A DNA stretch of 64,000 nucleotides, taken from positions 2,480,001 through 2,544,000 of the forward strand of contig NZ_JBHSWJ010000002.1 of assembly GCF_042661605.1 (NCBI RefSeq), written 5' to 3'. A model generated the notes under the pieces. It was given only the letters and a program-made list of their open reading frames with translations. It was not told the DNA's origin and did not search any database. A program made the translations under genes and the position numbers. Origin of the DNA: Branchiibius cervicis. GTDB lineage: Bacteria > Actinomycetota > Actinomycetes > Actinomycetales > Dermatophilaceae. Each line of letters begins with the position of its first letter. The stretch's first letter is position 1. Shown here in pieces: positions 54,949-64,000 of the stretch.

Positions 54949-56513
54949 TGCCACCTCAGACTCCGAACCAGTACCGGCTGAGCCCTGGGGCAATTGCCCG
55001 TCGACTCTTCTGCGTGGCACCAGATCGCGACGAGCGCGCGCCCTATCTTTGTGCTGAAACCCTGCTGACCCTCATCCAGAACAACTACGTTGCCCCTGCA
55101 GATCTTGATGATTTGCGCTCTCCGAAGCGCCAGCTATTCGCGGTGCGGAGCCTTGCGCTCGGCGTAAATTTTCTCGGCGGTCGACGCAATGAGCGAGCCG
55201 CGGACGGGGGCACTACTCCCGAGGACTATGGGGAAATGCTTGCCAAGGGCAGCGACTTGCGTGGGTCAGCGAACCTGGCTCTGGCACAGCAGGCGCTGCA
55301 GGGCCTTGTAGATCCCGAAACCGAGCGTGGCGAGCAGGCCGGCTCAAAGCTACTGCGCCCATTTCACGAGTCTCTGCTGTGGTTCGACGCGCGTCGGAGT
55401 GGCCGCAACTCGAGTCTGTATACAGTACGCAAAGTTCACATGCGTGGCACAGGAATCACACTCGCTCGGATGCTCCTCGATCCCCCGGACCCCGACAGCG
55501 CCCGCCTCGGACAAGTGACGGTTAAGGCCATAAAGCAGGCGCTCACAGCGCCTACACCGCTGGCCTTGATCAGCGATGTACTCGAAAATGCGCTTCCGCC
55601 CGATCAGGTGTACACCAATCGGCCTATTGACATAGAGAAGGACGAAAAAGACGCCTGGACCCTTGGAGCGGACCCACGACTGGCCGAGCTGTGCAGCCGT
55701 CTATGTCGTCACGCAGAAGGCGTCATGCTGCAGGGCCACGCGAGCGATCCTGCAAAACTATGGCAACTTCGGTGCATCTTGGCCCTTGACTTCGCCGTGC
55801 ACATCTTACGCACCGCATGGGAAGCCACCGCGACGCCGGACGAGGATCGGTTCCTGCTACTGAGCTTCGGTGGCGCACCCCGAGCCGGGGACGCCCTACG
55901 CCAGAAGTCCGAAGACTCCTATGCCCGAGCAAGAATCCGACTTGGCGAAGCTACGGTAGCCACCCTGGGGCAGCGCATGAAGGAGCTGAAAACCGACCCC
56001 TCCGTCAAGGGGTTCGCAGGCGAGTTCCGCGACGCTGCCCTTCGTTCCGATACAGATAGCGTCGCGAGCCAGCTGGAGGCGCTACCGGTAGACGCGCCCG
56101 ATTCCGAGTATGCACGGCTCGCGCGCGTCGCAGCTGAGGTGTCTACTAGTTACGGCCGTGGGTCGGAGGACGGATTCCGTGTGCTTCTGGAATCTGTGGG
56201 CATGGTCAGCGGGGGCAGCCGTTACCGCTACCTAACCGCCGGCACTGATCTGCTCGCTGCGATGGTTGGTGCCCTATCTGCTCAAATGCCAATGTCTAGC
56301 CGCGACTTTATGAACGAAGTGCGCAAGGAATGGGGTCTCGTGATCAACCTGGAGTCGGCGGCCGATACGTCGCTACGAGACCAGCTCGACGGAGCTGACC
56401 TCGCACGCAACGTCCGGCTCGCCGAACGACTCATGAGCGATGCGGGCCTGGCACTTGGCCTATCTGACCGGACAACCATCGTCGGCGAGCGTGCCGATAG
56501 GCGGCAACCGTGA
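54948..56513 (+). CDS. Unknown protein in the position of DptG
   Basis: 521 residues, mostly predicted helix, without a recognisable catalytic motif, signal peptide or membrane segment. Landmarks: RLFCVAPDRDERAPYLCAETLL near the N-terminus and LTAGTDLLAAMVGAL near 430. It begins inside the previous stop (TAATG) and its own stop overlaps the next start (GTGA). Length and middle position match DptG in dptFGH clusters, where the protein is thought to be structural. Identification rests on context; the sequence alone does not show a family. Confidence 0.5.
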   Translation: MPPQTPNQYRLSPGAIARRLFCVAPDRDERAPYLCAETLLTLIQNNYVAPADLDDLRSPKRQLFAVRSLALGVNFLGGRRNERAADGGTTPEDYGEMLAKGSDLRGSANLALAQQALQGLVDPETERGEQAGSKLLRPFHESLLWFDARRSGRNSSLYTVRKVHMRGTGITLARMLLDPPDPDSARLGQVTVKAIKQALTAPTPLALISDVLENALPPDQVYTNRPIDIEKDEKDAWTLGADPRLAELCSRLCRHAEGVMLQGHASDPAKLWQLRCILALDFAVHILRTAWEATATPDEDRFLLLSFGGAPRAGDALRQKSEDSYARARIRLGEATVATLGQRMKELKTDPSVKGFAGEFRDAALRSDTDSVASQLEALPVDAPDSEYARLARVAAEVSTSYGRGSEDGFRVLLESVGMVSGGSRYRYLTAGTDLLAAMVGALSAQMPMSSRDFMNEVRKEWGLVINLESAADTSLRDQLDGADLARNVRLAERLMSDAGLALGLSDRTTIVGERADRRQP

Positions 56514-59500
56514 GTAGCCGACTTGGCGGGGCACTAGCTGCCGAACTACGTGATCGGCTGCGCGGTAACGACAAGAGCTTCGTGCTTCTCGAAGAATCCC
56601 CACATCCGTCGCAGAGGGCATGAGTAAGGTCTGGGATGACGCAACAATGCCGCAGCTTGCCATCGTTTCAAGCACTCCCAACTTGTTTGGCCGTCACGCC
56701 ATGCGCCAGGGAGTATCAGGTACCCAATTGCGCAACCGGACGGACAAGGGCTGGCGTGGCGTCGTGCTCGTCCTGTGTGAAGGGGAACAGGTTCCCGACC
56801 AGCAATCGCTTGGATTATTCGAGCCGCTGTCACCCAGCGAACTCCTCAACTCGCCAGCTGGGATCGCCTTGCTGTCGCAACAGGCGCCTCCAGTCGCCCT
56901 TGATGGGAACGCTCGGCACGTGCGCTCAGCGATCAACGAAGCGCCGTTGGCCACTCGACCAAGCCCCGTCGCCGTCGCAAACTACCTTGACCGGTTAGCT
57001 GCTGGCGAGGATGCGCTCGAGGCGCTGCCGACGATCGGGGCTTACCGCGATTCGGTGGCTCCGGGAGTTCGTATCGACTCCTCTCGCATCTCGGACAATC
57101 TGTCTCTTGCAGCACGCCGTACCAGCGACGAGTTACTGCGAGCCAGCGCCTTCGCGGACCTGCGCAAGCGGGCCGAAACGGTAGCGCGTCGACGACCTGG
57201 CGTCGACAATTCCGATGCGCGCGCCATTGCCGACGACGTCATGGAGCAGCTACAGGCCGGTAGCCCCGACCTACTGAAAACGCTGCAATATGACGAAGCT
57301 CGAGAAGTCTTCGATCAACGGCCTAGGGGCCTGCCTGAAACCGTTAAAGAAGAGATGCATGATTTCCGCGCCCGCCTAGCTAAGGACAGTCAGGCTATGG
57401 CGCTGCCCTGGGGACGCTACGAACGTCGCGCAGATCAGTTGCGCGGTGGCGCCGATCAGCGCGACGCTGCGCAGGATCTGTGTGCGCTAGACGATGCCCA
57501 GCAGAAGGCCGTTTTTACTCCGAAGACCCGCCGTAAGCTTGAGCGGCTGATTTTGCGCAATCGCTCCATTTCGGGCAGTAACCCGTCGTGTCCCGAGGCC
57601 GCGCTCGTCCAAGCGGCCGAGCATCTCGGTGGCCTAATTCAGCGGGTCCAGGTCATAAACCCGCCCAAGCCCAACGACGCTAACATCCACACCCCAACGG
57701 GAGCTGGTCGCGCCATTACCTTGGCCTGTGCGCGACTGCGGCTTGGAAAGCTCCTACGTGCCTGGGGCGCCGCCGGTGGTGATGTAGATGGGCTGCTGTT
57801 GCGCTCTGCACGTGGCGATGACCAAGACGACCTGGGCGATGTATTGGCCGCTTTCACGGATGCCGGACTGGACGAAGGCGCGCGACTACCGACGCTGCAA
57901 CTGCGCCTGTATGACGACAGCGACAACACCGTGCAGGTCGACTGGCGACCGGATCTTGACGACGCGGCAACCCTTCGGACCGCTTTGCTATTCGCTGAGC
58001 AGCCGGTCCTGTCCCTGTATTCGCCGGTTGAACCGACCTTGCACTCAATCTGCGGCAGCCAGGAGGCGATCCCCGATGCCTCCGTCGCGCCCAAGCTTGC
58101 CCATCTGGCGAGCTATCTGCAGCAAACCGCCGAAACAAGTCTCGAATATGGCCTTGACCCCACAACGTTGAGCGCCTGGACGTCCACATGGACTGACGCT
58201 TGCCGCGCGGCCGAACTGGCCGGCGACACTGACACTGCCGAAGCCCTCGCCCTCGCTGGTGCTGTTCGCGGCCCGGGCAAAGCGACTGCGTTGACCCCCT
58301 TCGCACCTTTGAAAGCTGAATGGTTGGCGCAGTACCTCCAGGCGCTATGGGGGCTAATTAACCGGGCCGAAGAGCCCGGCGAAGACCGTGTGGAGCCAAC
58401 CGCCGCCGTCGCCACCGCCAGCGGCATTGCCCGAACCACCGCTGCCCACCTTCCGGCACACCTACGTCTGTCCAGTTTCGACCGAGCTCTGCTGCCTACC
58501 AGCGAGGGACGCATCTGGAGCCTATTTGGAGGGGCCTCGAGCCGCGACGAGAGCGGATTTGCTGGGGACGCTCTACGTTCAGTCGTCATTCAGCTGTTGC
58601 GTTTGCAGCCCGAGGCTGCTGGCCACCTGCGCTGTCTAGCCTGGGGACCAGGAGCAGCGGACCTGCTCGTCTCGCAAGCCGTCGGACTGATCGGCACCAC
58701 CATCGACCGCACGCAGATCCGGCGCATTGAGGTCTTCTGCGTTGGCGACAACCCAGCTTCTCGCCCTGACCGCAGCACTCTTGAGTACGCCGACGCAGAG
58801 CTTAGGAGCGAGCGCGACGTTCTGGAGTTGCGCTATATCTCCGACCTAGACCGCGCGCAGCAGTTGCTCAAACCCGGCCCTGAGGCGCCAGCAGTACATC
58901 TCGCCTTGGTCACTGGACTCACGGACGGCGGCAACCGACTAATGGTGGACTCTCGTGAGGTTGAGCCGCCAGCCGAGGACGCTGAAGTATTATTCGCTCC
59001 CCGCGTGTGGCAGCGACCCCGCCAGGATCGTCGAACCTTGCTGATGCCCCCGGCCACTTCCCCGTCCGGAATCGCGTGGCTACGACTGCAAAATGCCATC
59101 GAGGACAGCTGGCCTGAGCCCGGCAATCGCATTCAGGTGCCCGAGGTGCGTACCGGCGCAAATGAGGTCTCGGCGCAACTGCGCCAGATCCATGACTTGG
59201 CTCTATGGGTAGCTACGCTGGACCGCTACGCGACCAGGGACAGTCTCGAACAAGCACTTGGCCCTGAAAACGTGGCCATCCTGCACCAGCAAAAGCGTCT
59301 AGGCGGAGACAGCCCCCTATCTTTGGTACTTAGTCAACGATCTGGAGGCCCTGCCGACCGCGCTATCGGCCGGAGCCTGCGTGGCGCCGGGATCATCCCC
59401 AATCGGGATCTGGCTCTCTCTGTCGGCACGAAACTTCGAAAGGTCGCGAGCCAAGGCTACGGAATTCTTGCTTTGCAGGCAGCCACCAGTGGGGCTGGCA

Positions 59501-61533
59501 TCAACGAGCTCGTTGGCCACGTCGTTGCTTTCAGTCTGCTGGCTACCACCACTACACCCTGGCCACTGCCTCCGGACTGTCGCGTTCTGCTCGTGAGTCT
59601 GGACGAGTACCGGCATTGGTTTGGCGGTAAACGTGCCGATCTACTTGCTATTGCCCTCGATAAGGCCAATGAGGCCGTCCACGTCGCTGCAATAGAGATC
59701 AAAGCCCGACGCACCGATGCCGATATTGCAGGGCAGGACGCCCTCGACCAGCTCAACCAGACCCTGGCAGCCACCCGCTGGGCCGCCTACCCAATTCAGG
59801 GCTCGGTGCACAGCCGCCTGTGGCTTAATCGCATCGCTGAGGCCGCATATGCAGTCGCCCGCGAATCACGCTTCAAGCTCGATGAGGCTGAGCTCCGTGC
59901 TCTGGAGAATTTTCGGCTCGGACGTGGCAGCCTCGAATGGGCTGGCCTCGGGCTGGTGTTCGGGCCACATCTCACCCAGCACAGCAGAACCTTCCGGATC
60001 GAAGTCGAGCGCGACATTGTGCCCGTCGTCATTCTCAATATCCCACTGACCCAGCAACTTCTAGAGCGCGCCACCGACACACGACTCACAACGCTGCGGA
60101 CCGCCAACACGGGCAGGGAGCCGCTGTTGGCCAGCACCCGTACGCGTCGCAGGCCCGAGGCGGGTTCGGGGAATAATCGCTCCAGGGAGGCAGGAGACGA
60201 AGAAGGAGCCGCAGAAGCTCCTGCAACGACGTCACTTGCCGACGGAAGCGTCGACCAAGTCGGCGCAAACACAAGATCCAGCGCGCCCAGCGCCGATCTG
60301 GCAGGCGAAGAGCTGACCTCTGCGGTTGGAATTATCAACGGCGACACCCTTTCTCGGACTGCCGAGACGTCAGATTCGACCCGCGATGCCTCCTCGGGGA
60401 ACCTCAGCAGCGGCATCCTCCGATCATCGTTCGTTGCTCCAGTACTCGGCTGGGACGCCGCCACTGGCGAACCGGTGTACTGGCACCCTGCCGGCCACCA
60501 GCAGAGCGTGTTGCAGAACGGCCACATGGAGGTGTGGGGCTCGTCGGGAATGGGCAAGACCCAGTTCACAATGGCCCTTCTTGCGCAGCTCTCCCGTCAC
60601 GGGGGCACACACTTCGGCATCGCCGACTTCAAAAACGATTACAGCGACCAGAACGGATTCCCTAAGTTCGCTGATGCCAAGTTCCTGGATCTGTGGAACG
60701 AGGGTGCGCCGTACAACCCCCTGGCGTTGGACGACACGAACGGCGCCGACGCAAGCGACCGGGAAGTGCAGAGCGTAGTCATTGAATTGCGCGATGCCGT
60801 CGAAGAGGCTTTGCGGTCGGTCAATACTCGCCTAGGCGCGCGCCAGCGCGAAAGGCTCAAGACCGCGTTAACGTCCGCCTTCGACGTCCGTCGCAGCGAG
60901 CACCGCTGGCCAACGCTGCAGACCCTGGACGACCACCTTGATGCCGACTTGCAGGGCATACTCGGCGACCTCACCGGCAGCGCCCTATTTGGCGCTGGTG
61001 AGCCACTTGGTGACGTCGTCGACCAAAATATCGTATTCGGTCTGAATAAGATCCCGGGCAATGGCGCTACCACCGTGTTAGCCGCTGGATTCATCTTCTC
61101 CGCTTTGTTACTGAAGGTTCAAAGCCTTCCACCGGTGCCCAACACCATTCGATATCTCGTCGTCGTTGACGAAGCGCACCGCGTCGCGCCCTTTAAAGCG
61201 GTGCAGGTCATGCTGCGGGAGGGGAGGTCAAAGGGCCTTGCAGTCATCCTCGCCACCCAGGGACCTGGCGATTTGCCAGATGAAGTCGCACTTAACGCTC
61301 AGACAAAAATTTGCTTCGGCCTCGATCCAACCGTTGCCACAATGGCCGCCAGGCGACTTGACCCTGCCGACCAGCGACTACCCGAGCAGATCCGCGCCTT
61401 GGGCGCTGGCGAAGCGTTCGTGAAATTCTCAGGCGAACCACCACGTTTGCTGCGCATGGCACAGGCGTGGCGTGATGCAAAGCAGCTCGGTTTGCCGTCT
61501 CTGGACCCGCAACCTACCGGTTCTGGTCACTGA
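56510..61533 (+). CDS. Giant HerA-type ATPase resembling DptH, with PD-(D/E)XK-like motif (one frameshift)
   Basis: About 1674 residues after repair. The first 1000 are of unknown fold. At 1044-1065 RADLLAIALDK...VAAIEIKARR has the D...ExK spacing of PD-(D/E)XK nucleases (D1044, E1063, K1065), followed by QDALDQLNQTL as in that fold. A Ser/Glu-rich linker (about 1190-1310) precedes a C-terminal HerA/FtsK-type ATPase: Walker A GSSGMGKT (K1350), Walker B RYLVVVDEAHR (D1554/E1555), then ATQGPGDLPDEV. Large size with a C-terminal HerA domain matches DptH. The frame breaks at the C-run 56598-56601; one extra C links the GTG start (GTGA with the previous gene) to the long frame. Confidence 0.65.
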
Positions 61534-61549
61534 CCCGAGTTAGATCATC

Positions 61550-61571
61550 CCACCGCGATGAAAAACGGTGG
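61550..61571 (+). terminator. Short hairpin after the island operon
   Basis: CCACCG and CGGTGG form a 6-bp stem with a 10-nt A-rich loop, 16 bp after the last island gene. It may end the operon, but no T-run follows. Confidence 0.3.
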
Positions 61572-61635
61572 ACTGAGTACATCTGGAGATGGCGGCAAGC
61601 TGGCCCAACACCGCTAGCTGGGAAGTTTGACGCTC

Positions 61636-61779
61636 GTGAGCGACCACGCCTGCGAACCGGCCGACGGGGTCGCCGAGGTGTGCCTGGTCGTGCAGCACGA
61701 GGGCAGAGTGCGGGCGGTCGCCGCGCGGCTGTCCGGAGTGGACGGACGCTGGCTGGTCACCGCCCTGCAGATCGGCTGA
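61636..61779 (+). pseudogene. C-terminal remnant of a DUF6459-like gene
   Basis: Only 47 codons: ACEPADGVAEVCLVVQHEGR and RLSGVDGRWLVTALQIG resemble the conserved C-terminal end of an actinobacterial family (DUF6459, by memory) that is normally 120-200 residues long and found near secA. An in-frame TAG lies 21 bp upstream of the GTG, and nothing resembling the missing part precedes it. The upstream sequence belongs to the island, so the 5' part was probably removed when the island arrived. A functional short protein is possible but less likely. Confidence 0.5.
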
Positions 61780-61791
61780 GCGTACGCCGGG

Positions 61792-64000
<2,209 letters not shown>

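Larger units (their letters stand above)
50950..61635. other. Lower-GC defence island with a methyltransferase-FGH cassette
   Basis: Compared with both flanks this stretch has visibly more A/T, uses codons rare elsewhere (TTA, ATA, AGA) and contains no housekeeping gene. It lies between DUF6912 and the DUF6459-remnant/secA pair. Contents in order, all on the plus strand: HTH protein, possible small ORF, C5 methyltransferase, AAA ATPase, unknown protein, HerA-type ATPase. The last four overlap by 1-4 bp and must form one operon. I see no integrase, transposase or tRNA-linked attachment site; edges are approximate. Confidence 0.75.

Noticed and set aside
56510..56620. Start of the HerA-type protein at ATG 56620
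   Set aside because: The GTG at 56510 overlaps the previous stop as GTGA and joins the long frame after adding one C in a C-run, consistent with coupling of all other genes in the operon.
51888..61533. BREX or DISARM system
   Set aside because: No PglZ, PglX, BrxL, DrmA or DrmB-like protein or phospholipase-type domain is visible; the methyltransferase alone is not diagnostic.
50950..61635. Prophage or conjugative element
   Set aside because: No integrase, structural, relaxase or transfer gene is visible; the content is only a regulator and a modification/ATPase cassette.

Overview
The window is a high-GC chromosomal segment from an actinomycete. Evidence for this is a WhiB1-type regulator, a PdtaS-type sensor kinase, the 180-kDa class NAD-glutamate dehydrogenase, DUF2505/DUF2017/DUF3039/DUF6912 proteins, a PobA/IclR pair, tuberculostearate-type lipid genes, and a tmRNA whose tag ends FALAA. 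A Micrococcales member is my best guess (inference, no 16S present). Apart from one foreign-looking block the content is ordinary chromosomal genes. No transposase, integrase or CRISPR array was seen.

Layout. 0-3.2 kb: partial pobA with its IclR regulator, a formate/nitrite-type channel, a PPOX-fold protein, tRNA-Glu and tRNA-Gln. 3.3-8.9 kb: clpS-DUF2017-gltX-HAD operon, then pncB and a nicotinamidase for NAD salvage. 8.9-11.6 kb: exported 5'-nucleotidase and an RDD membrane protein. 11.7-18.8 kb: a beta-aminopeptidase-type P1 peptidase, mmsA, a PucR regulator, a class III aminotransferase and an aminoaldehyde dehydrogenase, which together read as a beta-alanine/omega-amino acid catabolic locus. 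18.8-23.2 kb: an aldo/keto reductase carrying a MerR-like tail, mntP behind a yybP-ykoY manganese riboswitch, and an encapsulin with its DyP peroxidase cargo. 23.2-31 kb: a helicase, then a phosphonatase-like hydrolase, an FAD oxidase and a four-gene ABC importer, probably for aminophosphonates. 31-43 kb: DUF3039, YqgE, a DEAD-box RNA helicase with low-complexity repeats, malic enzyme, a SIMPL protein, tmRNA, a two-gene methyl-branched fatty acid operon and two DUF2207 proteins. 43-51 kb: whiB1, pdtaS, gdh, DUF2505, DUF6912.

The most interesting part is about 51.0-61.6 kb. This block has visibly lower GC and different codon use, and sits between DUF6912 and secA. It holds a small HTH protein, a possible small ORF, a complete cytosine-C5 DNA methyltransferase and three tightly overlapping genes whose sizes, order and motifs resemble the DptF-DptG-DptH restriction module of DNA phosphorothioation (Dnd) systems. 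No dndBCDE-type modification genes are present; the methyltransferase stands where they would be. I propose a defence system in which C5 methylation marks self and the FGH-like complex attacks unmarked DNA. The largest subunit carries a HerA-type ATPase and, before it, a PD-(D/E)XK-like nuclease motif. At its right edge the block abuts a short C-terminal remnant of a DUF6459-like gene, suggesting insertion with loss of host sequence.

A caution for the whole window: eleven otherwise intact genes are broken by thirteen frameshifts (gltX, DUF2017, pncA-like, pucR, the ABC ATPase twice, DUF2207, pdtaS, gdh twice, both ATPases of the island, secA). Nearly all are repaired by one extra base in a short G/C run. 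I treat these as sequencing errors and give full-length coordinates.
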